In this document: in pieces, positions 32,822-39,840 of the stretch
Position numbering within the stretch: the stretch's first letter is position 1
Layout of the letters: each line of letters begins with the position of its first letter
Assembly (NCBI GenBank): GCA_016705235.1
Contig: JADIYP010000006.1
Coordinates: 868,001 to 932,000 of the forward strand
Reading direction: 5' to 3'
Source: Candidatus Leptovillus affinis
GTDB lineage: Bacteria; Chloroflexota; Anaerolineae; Promineifilales; Promineifilaceae
Length of the DNA stretch: 64,000 nt
Position numbers and translations under genes: made by a program
The notes under the pieces: generated by a model
What the model was told of the DNA's origin: nothing
Databases searched by the model: none
What the model saw: only the letters and a program-made list of their open reading frames with translations

Positions 32822-34762
32822 TTAGGTTCCGAAGCGTACCATGACTTCCTCAAGTTTGGCCAACGAACCAACCATGGTGATCCTATCTCCTAATTCCAGG
32901 CGGGTGTAGCCGTGCGAAATCAGGGTTTCGCCTTTGCGCTGCACAGACAGCACCAGAATGTCCAGCGGCAAACGCAAATCGCGCAGCGTCAGGCCGTGCA
33001 AATCCGGGTTGCGCAGCTCCACGTCGACCACATCCTGCGCGGCGCGCATGCCCAGCAGCATGGATGTGCCCACCGGCGCGCGCACAAAATGGTCCAGAAG
33101 GGTGACCACGGCCGTTTGTGGCTCCACCACCGACACCCCCAATTGATAAAATTGCTCGAATTTCGTCCGGTCCAATAAATAAGCCACCATCGTCGCCGTG
33201 CCGAAATGCTCATAGGCCAGTTCACAAATCTGGTAATTAAGCGCATCCGATTGCATGGCCACTATCGCATCCGCCTGACCCATGCCCAGATCGCGCAGGG
33301 CGCCCACGCTCAGTTCGGGCAGGTATGCGACGGCCACATCGGGCGCTTCCAGACCTTCTATTTCCGCCGGTTCCAGGCAAACCACCTTCACCTGCCAGCC
33401 ATGAAGGCTCAGTTGGCGGGCCAACAGCACCGCGTCCGGCCGCAAGCCAAAAATCAAGGCATCGCGCACGCCGTCAAACGTGGGCGGATCGTGCCGTGGA
33501 TGCGCTTCGCCGCTGTGCACAATGGCCCATTTGAACAGCGGCGGCCCAACCAACTGGCTCACCACTATCACGGCAATCACCACCGTGGCAAATTCAATGC
33601 CAAATTCAGGGAAAATGTCGGCCGCCTCTTTCGCCAGGCCCAACCCAACGCCGGCCATCGTCACGTAAGCCATCCAACTCAGGCGATTGTGCGACATCGG
33701 ATCACCAACCGACGCCCCACCGGCAAATGACCCCAGGAAAATACCCGCCAGGCGGACAATAAACAAGACCAAGGCCGCCACCCAGGCCGTCGACAGCACG
33801 TCGAGCGCCAGCGACGCGCCGGTTAGCGTGAAAAAGAGAACATAGGTGGGCGGGCCAACATCGTGGAGGATGCGCAAAAATTCGGTGCGGTAAGGGGTGT
33901 AATTGGTGACCCAAAAGCTGCCAATGAGGCAAATGAGCAGCGGCTCCAGCAAAATCTCGAAGGGCAGGTAAACGGCCGTTACCTCGCGCAAACCCGTCGC
34001 CAGCACAAACGTCCCCAAACCCACAGCCAACAAAAAAACAATTTTGCCGCCAGGGCGCAGCTTTCGGGCCAAAATCCAGGCCATCAACCAGCCCAAGGCC
34101 AACCCCGCCAGCCCGGTCAGCAGCAGTTCCCCGGCCAGCAGCAGCAAAAAAGCCAGGCTGATGCCCACCCGGGTTAGCAGCGCGTCGGCCACTTCCAGGC
34201 TGATGGCAAACAGAACAATCACCGCAACGTCGATCACCATCGTCACGCCGAGAACCGTTTTGGAGAAGGGGCCTTTGGCGCGCAGTTCGTTGACAATGGC
34301 AATGGCCGACGACGGGGAACGAGCCAGCAAGATAGCGCCGATCATGAACGACACGCCTAATCGCCCCGCCCCGTCCATCGTTTGCATGAAGGGAATGGAA
34401 TCGGCGAGCAGAAGGGTAACGGCCGTGCCCAACAGCGGCACCACAATCACATTGCCCAACACCACGCGGGTAATACTGCGCAAGCTGCTGCGCATCTCTT
34501 CCAGATACAATTCGCTGCCGGCGGCAAAGGCGATCACCGCCAACGACATCTGGTCGACCACGCGCAAATGTTCCAGCGCCGCCGCCGGTATGAGGTTGAG
34601 AACGTAAGGACCGGCGGCCACCCCGGCCAACAAAAAGCCGCTGATGAGCGGCAGCTGCGCTTTGTCGGCCAAAAACGCGCCAATTTGTTTGGCGGCCAGG
34701 GCAATTACCACAAATCCGGCTATAAAAATAAAAAGTTCGCGGTATTGGGCCATGCTGGTCAT
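32822..34762 (-). CDS. Kef-type cation:proton antiporter with TrkA domains (CPA2 family)
   Basis: The 646-residue protein has an N-terminal transport domain of about twelve helices (residues 8-430), containing GFLLAGVAAGPYVL, the sodium/proton exchanger core AGSELYLEEM and ARSPSSAIAIVNELRAKGPFS (split in the sequence), followed by a TrkA-N-like nucleotide-binding domain (about 445-560; FGLRPDAVLLARQL) and a TrkA-C domain (565-645). It probably moves K+ or Na+ against H+ under control of a nucleotide. The glycine pattern of the TrkA-N loop (GxGxxG) is weak here (GLRPDA), so NAD binding is uncertain. It lies 34 bases downstream of the pyrophosphatase-like gene. Confidence 0.93.
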   Translation of the reverse strand: MTSMAQYRELFIFIAGFVVIALAAKQIGAFLADKAQLPLISGFLLAGVAAGPYVLNLIPAAALEHLRVVDQMSLAVIAFAAGSELYLEEMRSSLRSITRVVLGNVIVVPLLGTAVTLLLADSIPFMQTMDGAGRLGVSFMIGAILLARSPSSAIAIVNELRAKGPFSKTVLGVTMVIDVAVIVLFAISLEVADALLTRVGISLAFLLLLAGELLLTGLAGLALGWLMAWILARKLRPGGKIVFLLAVGLGTFVLATGLREVTAVYLPFEILLEPLLICLIGSFWVTNYTPYRTEFLRILHDVGPPTYVLFFTLTGASLALDVLSTAWVAALVLFIVRLAGIFLGSFAGGASVGDPMSHNRLSWMAYVTMAGVGLGLAKEAADIFPEFGIEFATVVIAVIVVSQLVGPPLFKWAIVHSGEAHPRHDPPTFDGVRDALIFGLRPDAVLLARQLSLHGWQVKVVCLEPAEIEGLEAPDVAVAYLPELSVGALRDLGMGQADAIVAMQSDALNYQICELAYEHFGTATMVAYLLDRTKFEQFYQLGVSVVEPQTAVVTLLDHFVRAPVGTSMLLGMRAAQDVVDVELRNPDLHGLTLRDLRLPLDILVLSVQRKGETLISHGYTRLELGDRITMVGSLAKLEEVMVRFGT

Positions 34763-34796
34763 CGTTCGCTGGTCAGGGAAACGGCCGTCTCGGCCA

Positions 34797-35153
34797 TTAG
34801 TCCCGCCAAATTTCTGATTGAAAAAAGCGCTCCTGAAAATCGACGAGAGCGCGAATCTGGTTATCGGTGAAGGTTTGGCCGACCGGCGTCAGGATGAGTT
34901 TGTCGTCGTCGTCGTTGAGGCGGTGGAGAACGGCCGTGCACACGCCCGTAAACACAACCAGCGGCGCCTTCACGCCCAACACGTAAGCGTCCAGTTCTTC
35001 CCCATCGCCCCCGAAAACGCCCGGCACATACCCATAATTGAGCGGGTAAACAAAGCCCCATTTCGGATGGCGGCTGCCCGCCGGGCGGTCAATATGCACC
35101 GTTACTTCCTGCCCAATAAAGGATTGGGCAGATGGCCGTCGCGGTTGGGTCAT
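34797..35153 (-). CDS. Small inorganic pyrophosphatase-like protein
   Basis: This 118-residue protein resembles a short form of soluble pyrophosphatase: KWGFVYPLNYGYVPG matches the family's G.(I/V)YP.NYG(Y/F)(I/V)P block, GGDGEELDAYVLG corresponds to the metal-binding D-G-D-P-x-D motif with the middle aspartate replaced by glutamate, and DDDDKLILTPVG matches the acidic D-A-K block. The enzyme would split pyrophosphate, but its shortness and altered metal motif make activity uncertain. The ATG (35151-35153) overlaps the stop of the NUDIX gene by four bases, indicating translational coupling. Confidence 0.82.
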   Translation of the reverse strand: MTQPRRPSAQSFIGQEVTVHIDRPAGSRHPKWGFVYPLNYGYVPGVFGGDGEELDAYVLGVKAPLVVFTGVCTAVLHRLNDDDDKLILTPVGQTFTDNQIRALVDFQERFFQSEIWRD

Positions 35154-35764
35154 GGTTGGGAACGGCCGTTTATCTGCTCAAACCGCCGCAGTTCCGTAGG
35201 ATACCCGCTCGCGCCGCCGATGGCCGACACCATCTCGGCTTCAATATGCACCACCTGCGGCGTGGTTTGGGTAAACTGCTGGATCATAGCGTAATCGCTG
35301 GGAATGATGGCTTGTGTGTCATGTAGATGGGAAATATCGCTGCGCGTAAACCAGGCGACCGCGCCTTCTTTTTGCTCGGTCGCCACGCCGTTGGGCGCAG
35401 ACAGCTCGCAGACCAGGAGCAAAAAATGCGCTCCGGGCAGCGCCTCGCTGGGCGGCACAACCCGCTCGCTGACCACGCCGCGCAAGGCGACAAACTCGGC
35501 CAGCAGACCTGTTTCCTCACGCACTTCGCGGAGAACGGCCGTGTCCAATGTTTCGCCAAAATCCCACTTACCGCCCACCAGCGCCCACTGCCCCTGGTAC
35601 GTATTCCCCTTGCGCCGAATGAGCAAATAACGTGGAGCCACGCCCTCTTCTCCACGCCTTATCAGCGCCACGACAATGGGAGCCGGATAAGGCTGCTGCC
35701 GCCAGCGTTGGGCGGCAGGCAAATCGGGTAACGCATCAAACATAGTTTTCTCCCAGGCAGCCAT
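35150..35764 (-). CDS. NUDIX hydrolase
   Basis: The 204-residue protein has a complete NUDIX box, G-x5-E-x7-REVREETGL, in GGKWDFGETLDTAVL followed by REVREETGL (about residues 64-87), so it should hydrolyse a nucleoside diphosphate linked to another group. The N-terminal 30 residues form a short extension. It heads a minus-strand set NUDIX, pyrophosphatase-like, antiporter; the pyrophosphate released by the former might be used by the second protein, which is an inference from order only. Confidence 0.93.
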   Translation of the reverse strand: MAAWEKTMFDALPDLPAAQRWRQQPYPAPIVVALIRRGEEGVAPRYLLIRRKGNTYQGQWALVGGKWDFGETLDTAVLREVREETGLLAEFVALRGVVSERVVPPSEALPGAHFLLLVCELSAPNGVATEQKEGAVAWFTRSDISHLHDTQAIIPSDYAMIQQFTQTTPQVVHIEAEMVSAIGGASGYPTELRRFEQINGRSQP

Positions 35765-35807
35765 TCGCGCCTAGCAGAAGTGTACCGGATGATATAATTG
35801 GGGGCGA

Positions 35808-35948
35808 ATGAAACCAATTGACTTAGCGCCTGTCAGCCATCACTTCCTTTTGGGCAAGATCGGTCTTCTATCTTCCCCAGGCGGCATGATGGTTGGACAG
35901 GTACTCACAGGAGACATCATGAGTGGTCTAACACACCACCACGAATGA
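35808..35948 (+). CDS. Possible small protein, 46 residues
   Basis: An open frame of 46 codons starts at ATG 35808, preceded by GGGGGCGA at a good distance and by TATAAT at 35793-35798. The peptide begins MKPIDLAPVSHHFLLGKIG and ends with SGLTHHHE. A perfect 14-bp hairpin follows nine bases later. Initiation signals and hairpin suggest an expressed unit, but the frame is short and I know no homologue; it could be part of a leader for the methyltransferase gene. The rest of the 244-base gap holds only the hairpin. Confidence 0.35.
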   Translation: MKPIDLAPVSHHFLLGKIGLLSSPGGMMVGQVLTGDIMSGLTHHHE

Positions 35949-35956
35949 AAAGGTTG

Positions 35957-35989
35957 AGATTTGTCAAATCTTTAAGATTTGACAAATCT
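35957..35989 (+). terminator. Hairpin upstream of the methyltransferase gene
   Basis: AGATTTGTCAAATC (35957-35970) pairs perfectly with GATTTGACAAATCT (35976-35989) around TTTAA and is followed by ATTTTC and the AAAGGAG ribosome site. It may be a terminator for the small frame, or an operator for the methyltransferase gene, since the sequence is a long symmetric palindrome. Confidence 0.55.
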
Positions 35990-36008
35990 ATTTTCAAAGG
36001 AGCGAATA

Positions 36009-36881
36009 ATGACACCTGACCCACATCAATTTAGCCAGGCGCTTTGGCGCATTTATAACCGACCCGAACAACCGGTTCCCTGGGCCTACGGCGGCAATCT
36101 CCCCTGGAACGACCCCGAATTTTCCGCGCGCATGCTGCGTGAACACCTGGACCAAAGCCACGGCGCGGCCTCCCGCCGTGACCCAGAGCGCCAAATCCAG
36201 CTCGACTGGTTGTGGTCGGTTCTTGATTTACAGCCGGAGGCCCACATTTTGGACGCCACCTGCGGGCCGGGTCTCTACGCGGTCGATCTGGCCAAACGGG
36301 GCGCGCGCCTTACGGCCGTCGATTTTGGCCCGGCGTCTATCGCTTACGCTCAAAAACTAGCCGCCGCCGAAAATATGGCTGATCGCTGCGCCTTCATCGA
36401 ACAAGATGTGCGTGATTTTGCCGCGCCAACCAACACCTACGACGCCGCGCTGTTCCTGTATGGCCAACTGTCTGTGTTTACGCCGCAAGAAACGGCCGGC
36501 CTGCTGAAAAAGATCGCGTCAGCGCTAAAACCTGGCGGCAAACTGGCGGTGGAACTGCTTGATCCGGATCGTCTGGACAAGAAAAACAGCACCTGGTGGT
36601 ATACCGACGACAAAGGCATCTGGGGCGACGCGCCTTTTTTGCACCTGGGCGAACGCATCTGGTATGAAGAGGAACAACTGGTGTTGGAGCGTTTTCAGAT
36701 TTTGCATCTGGAGACGGGGCAACTGGACGAAGTGCAGCTTTGTGATCAGGCGTATGATCCGGCGAAAATGGAGGCGGTGATGAAGCAGGCAGGGTTTACG
36801 GCCGTTTCCACCCACCCTGCCTGGGCCAACCTCCCCCTCTACGACGCGCAAGAATGGATTGTCTACATCGCTACAAAATAG
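36009..36881 (+). CDS. SAM-dependent methyltransferase
   Basis: The start ATG 36009, after AAAGGAGCG, gives 290 residues. A class I methyltransferase fold is shown by motif I LDATCGPGLYAVDLAKRG (residues ~83-100), the acidic end of strand 2 (TAVDFGP), motif II in YDAALFLYGQLSVF, and LKPGGKLAVELLDPD. An N-terminal helical extension with WAYGGNLPWNDPEF precedes the fold. The substrate cannot be inferred. It stands alone, convergent with the YihY gene. Confidence 0.93.
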   Translation: MTPDPHQFSQALWRIYNRPEQPVPWAYGGNLPWNDPEFSARMLREHLDQSHGAASRRDPERQIQLDWLWSVLDLQPEAHILDATCGPGLYAVDLAKRGARLTAVDFGPASIAYAQKLAAAENMADRCAFIEQDVRDFAAPTNTYDAALFLYGQLSVFTPQETAGLLKKIASALKPGGKLAVELLDPDRLDKKNSTWWYTDDKGIWGDAPFLHLGERIWYEEEQLVLERFQILHLETGQLDEVQLCDQAYDPAKMEAVMKQAGFTAVSTHPAWANLPLYDAQEWIVYIATK

Positions 36882-36918
36882 CTGTAAGCTACAAGCTATA
36901 AGCTATAGGCTTACAGCT
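36880..36918. terminator. Palindromic hairpin between convergent genes
   Basis: AGCTGTAAGC (36880-36889) pairs with GCTTACAGCT (36909-36918); the loop contains repeated AAGCTATA units that can pair in turn. It overlaps the methyltransferase stop and precedes the end of the YihY gene by five bases, so it can serve both strands. Confidence 0.6.
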
Positions 36919-36923
36919 TACTC

Positions 36924-38000
36924 TTACGACTTCCGACGCAGGCTGGCAATAAAGCCGACCAACAGCCCGGCGGCCAGCCCCAACAGGCCAAAACCCGCCT
37001 GTTTTGCCCGCTGGCGCAGCGGCGAATCTCCCTCGTAAGCCAGCGGTTCGTACAACGTCATGGGCGGCAGCGCCGCCGGCAATATCTCTTCTTCAATGCG
37101 CTGGCGGCGCACGGCCACGGCATTACCGGCCGGCATCACCTTAGAGCCATACCGGTTGGCAAATACCTTGGTAAATTCCGCGCCAAAGAAAAATATCTGC
37201 GCCGAGTAGTACACCCACAACAGCAGCACAATCAACGACCCGGCCGCGCCGTAGGCTGAGGCCACGCTGCTCTGGCGCAGGTAGATGCTGATGAGGTAAT
37301 TGCCAAAGGCGAAGAGCACGGCCGTTACCACCGACCCCAACCACACATCCCGCCAGGCCACCTTCGCATCCGGCAGCGCCTTAAAAATAACCGCAAATAA
37401 GACCGCCGGCATCAGCACAGACAACAAAAATGTGGTCAGGTCGCTCTCGGCTACCGTTGAAAAAGCGGGAAAATAATCAATGATTAACCCGTTCACCACC
37501 GCGATAATGGTATTAAACAGCACCGTCACGATAAGCAAAAAACCGATGCCTAATATCATCATAAACGACAACAAACGCGTCTCAATAAAATAAATCACCC
37601 CGCTAAAACCGGTAGGCAGTTCCGGTTCCACGCCCCAAATCGTATTCAACGCCCGCTTCAAATGGTTAAATATGCCGGTCGCGCCCCAAATCAGAATGAC
37701 CGTGCTGATCACTGAAGGCACCACGCCCGATGAGTTTTGCAGCGCCGACGATTGCAAAATACCGGTAACAATATTGGCAACGTCTGGGCCAAAGTTTTTG
37801 ATGGCAAATTGGGTAATGACCTCCTGCACGTTGGCTTGCTGCAGCACGCGGTTAGCCATAGCCACCACCAAAACCAGCAGCGGCGCCAGCGAGAACATGG
37901 TGTAATACGCCAGCGCCGCCGCAAAAATCGAGGCTTTGTCCTCGCTCCACCGCAATATCGCATCGCGGATTAGCTCATAAACTGCCTGTACAACCTTCAT
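36924..38000 (-). CDS. YihY/BrkB family membrane protein
   Basis: The 358-residue product has six or more hydrophobic helices and the YihY/BrkB core: DKASIFAAALAYYTMFSLAPLLVL near the N-terminus (given here in pieces: AAALAYYTMFSLAPLLV), the segment VILIWGATGIFNHLKRALN, and AYGAAGSLIVLLLWVYYSAQ with FFGAEFTKVFANRYG. The family was once called tRNA-processing RNase BN by mistake; its true role is not known. It begins six bases after the stop of the cystathionine synthase gene and is likely co-transcribed. Its soluble tail is followed by a last helix. Confidence 0.93.
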   Translation of the reverse strand: MKVVQAVYELIRDAILRWSEDKASIFAAALAYYTMFSLAPLLVLVVAMANRVLQQANVQEVITQFAIKNFGPDVANIVTGILQSSALQNSSGVVPSVISTVILIWGATGIFNHLKRALNTIWGVEPELPTGFSGVIYFIETRLLSFMMILGIGFLLIVTVLFNTIIAVVNGLIIDYFPAFSTVAESDLTTFLLSVLMPAVLFAVIFKALPDAKVAWRDVWLGSVVTAVLFAFGNYLISIYLRQSSVASAYGAAGSLIVLLLWVYYSAQIFFFGAEFTKVFANRYGSKVMPAGNAVAVRRQRIEEEILPAALPPMTLYEPLAYEGDSPLRQRAKQAGFGLLGLAAGLLVGFIASLRRKS

Positions 38001-38006
38001 TTGCGC

Positions 38007-39182
38007 CTACCCCACCCGACTCAAAACACGCGCCAGGTCGTCAATGAGGTCCTGCGCGTTTTCAATGCCCACGGAAATACGCACCAGCCCCGGGTCCACG
38101 GCCAGCGGCGAATCGGCCACCGAGGCGTGGGTCATGGGCGCGGGCAGTTCGATGAGCGATTCGACGCCGCCCAACGACTCGGCCAGGGTGAAGAGGCGGG
38201 TTTCCCGCGCTACCGTGCGCGCGGCCGCCTCGCCGCCATGCAAAATGAAGGAAATCATGCCGCCCGGACCGCTCATTTGCCGCCGCGCCAGGTCATACTG
38301 CGGGTGGCTGTCCAGACCGGGATAGATGACCTGGGACACGGCCGTATGGTCACTCAAATATTGGGCCACCAACGTCGCATTGCGGCAGTGGGCCGCCATG
38401 CGCAACGCCAACGTCTTCAGCCCGCGCAGCGTCAGAAAGCAGTCCATTGGCCCGGGCACGGCGCCAATGGCGTTTTGCAGGAATTTCAGGCGGGCATACG
38501 CTTCGTCGTCGTTCAGCACAATCGCGCCGCCCACCACGTCGGAATGGCCGCCGATGTATTTGGTGGTGGAGTGGACCACAAAATCGGCGCCGAGGGTTAA
38601 CGGCCGTTGCAGCACCGGCGACGCAAACGTATTGTCCACCGCCAGCCAGGCCCCGTGCGCGTGGGCCAGTTCCGCCGCCGCCGCAATGTCCGCCAGCCGC
38701 AGCATGGGGTTGGTGGGCGTCTCCAACCAGACCAGCCGGGTATTGGGCTGCATCGCCGCCGCAAACGCCCCGCTGTCGGCCGCATCCACAAAGCTAAATT
38801 CCAGTCCGTAGCCGCTCAGAATCTTATCGAATAGGCGGAACGTGCCGCCGTACACATCGTTGCCGCACAACACATGCTCGCCGGGTTTCACCAGGCGCAG
38901 CAGCGTGTCGATGGCCGCCATGCCGGAGGCAAACGCCAGCGCATGCCGCCCGCCCTCCAACGCCGCCAGCGCCGTTTGCAAAGCGGTGCGCGTCGGGTTG
39001 TCGGTGCGGGAGTATTCGTAGCCTTTATGCACAGCCACGTCTGCCTGGGCGTAGGTTGAAGTCTGGTAAATGGGAGTCATCACCGCCCCGCTCACCGGGT
39101 CTGGCTCCACCCCGGCGTGCACGGCTATGGTTTCTAAATGCAGCTTTGCGTTTGTTTTCGGCTGTGTAGACACAATCATCAC
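38007..39182 (-). CDS. Cystathionine gamma-synthase/gamma-lyase family PLP enzyme
   Basis: The 391-residue enzyme belongs to the Cys/Met metabolism PLP family, forming or cleaving cystathionine. Signature elements are TPIYQTSTYAQ, the YEYSRTDNPTR block, FASGMAAIDTLL, the PLP-ring contact GNDVYGGT, VDNTFASP, and the Schiff-base lysine K208 in HSTTKYIGGHSDVVGG. Residues such as SGPGGMISF fit gamma-synthase/gamma-lyase; I cannot separate metB from mccB. The start codon at 39182 could also be the second Met. It is the first gene of a pair with the YihY protein. Confidence 0.94.
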   Translation of the reverse strand: MMIVSTQPKTNAKLHLETIAVHAGVEPDPVSGAVMTPIYQTSTYAQADVAVHKGYEYSRTDNPTRTALQTALAALEGGRHALAFASGMAAIDTLLRLVKPGEHVLCGNDVYGGTFRLFDKILSGYGLEFSFVDAADSGAFAAAMQPNTRLVWLETPTNPMLRLADIAAAAELAHAHGAWLAVDNTFASPVLQRPLTLGADFVVHSTTKYIGGHSDVVGGAIVLNDDEAYARLKFLQNAIGAVPGPMDCFLTLRGLKTLALRMAAHCRNATLVAQYLSDHTAVSQVIYPGLDSHPQYDLARRQMSGPGGMISFILHGGEAAARTVARETRLFTLAESLGGVESLIELPAPMTHASVADSPLAVDPGLVRISVGIENAQDLIDDLARVLSRVG

Positions 39183-39310
39183 CTCTTTGGCAGTATTAGG
39201 CGCTGATTGTAACAGACCTGGCAGGTTTTTAGAAACCGCCCTCGCGGGTTACTGGCGATTGGCGATTAAGGCGAAGGCGTGTGATGGGGGCATTGACACG
39301 ATCAACCTCG

Positions 39311-39395
39311 CCCAGACGTAAACGTCTGGGCTATAAAACAACGCCGGGTAAACCCGGCTTTTACCTTTTTAAGCCCGGTTCACCGGGCGTTGTTT
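39311..39395. repeat. Two intergenic hairpins
   Basis: CCCAGACG (39311-39318) and CGTCTGGG (39323-39330) form a perfect 8-bp stem around TAAA. Right after it a 23-base arm starting AAACAACGCCGGG (39336-39358) pairs, with three mismatches, to a 23-base arm ending GCGTTGTTT (39373-39395). They open the 658-base gene-free stretch 39183-39840. Confidence 0.75.
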
Positions 39396-39458
39396 GGCAG
39401 CCTGGGGCTTTAGCTCCAGGCAAAGCTTCAACAAAAAGATCAGGCCGGGTTTCCCAAA

Positions 39459-39546
39459 AGATCAGGTTGATCTTACTCGGAGATCAGGTTGATCTTGCCC
39501 GGAGATCAGGTTGATCTTGCCCGGAGATCAGGTTGATCTTGCCCGG
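39459..39546. repeat. 22-base tandem repeat, four units
   Basis: Four consecutive 22-base units at 39459-39480, 39481-39502, 39503-39524 and 39525-39546 each begin AGATCAGGTTGATCTT. The last three are identical; the first differs at two bases. Each unit includes the AGATCA/TGATCT inverted pair. The array ends in an inverted copy at 39547. Confidence 0.93.
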
Positions 39547-39565
39547 AGATCAACCTGATCTTTTC
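39525..39565 (+). terminator. Terminator-like hairpin at the end of the tandem array
   Basis: AGATCAGGTTGATCT (39525-39539) pairs perfectly over 15 bp with AGATCAACCTGATCT (39547-39561), loop of 7 bases, followed by TTTTC. The tandem repeat is therefore a multiplied left arm of this hairpin. It lies about 280 bases beyond the end of the giant gene. Confidence 0.6.
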
Positions 39566-39573
39566 AAAAAATT

Positions 39574-39626
39574 GTAGCCGCGGTTTCTTACCGCGCTCCG
39601 GGAACGCGGTTGGAAACCGCGGCTAC
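39574..39626. repeat. 53-base palindromic element, copy 1
   Basis: GTAGCCGCGGTTTC pairs over 14 bp with GAAACCGCGGCTAC; a second inner stem ACCGCG/CGCGGT lies inside. The whole 53 bases recur without change at 39728-39780. After each copy comes TTTCTGGTG and a degenerate GCGTGAT segment, then CGCCTTACGGCCGTTTCA. Confidence 0.95.
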
Positions 39627-39727
39627 TTTCTGGTGATGCGTGATGGCCTCAGTTACGCCTCACGCATCACGAATCATTTCTCGCGCCTTACGGCCGTTTC
39701 AACCCCATGCGATTATGGCCCTTTGAA

Positions 39728-39780
39728 GTAGCCGCGGTTTCTTACCGCGCTCCGGGAACGCGGTTGGAAACCGCGGCTAC
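39728..39780. repeat. 53-base palindromic element, copy 2
   Basis: Identical to 39574-39626, base for base. The flanking duplication (about 39574-39727 and 39728-39846) extends past the octamer into the last codons of the giant gene: GCGGTTAGGGCGTTTTGAA at its 3' end has a diverged copy, GCGATTATGGCCCTTTGAA, at about 39709-39727. Confidence 0.95.
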
Positions 39781-39840
39781 TTTCTGGTGCTGCGTGATAG
39801 CCTCAGTTACGCGCCTTACGGCCGTTTCAGCCCCATGCGG

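Noticed and set aside
39459..39546. The 22-base tandem array as a CRISPR array
   Set aside because: The units are directly contiguous with no unique spacers, and no cas genes are nearby.
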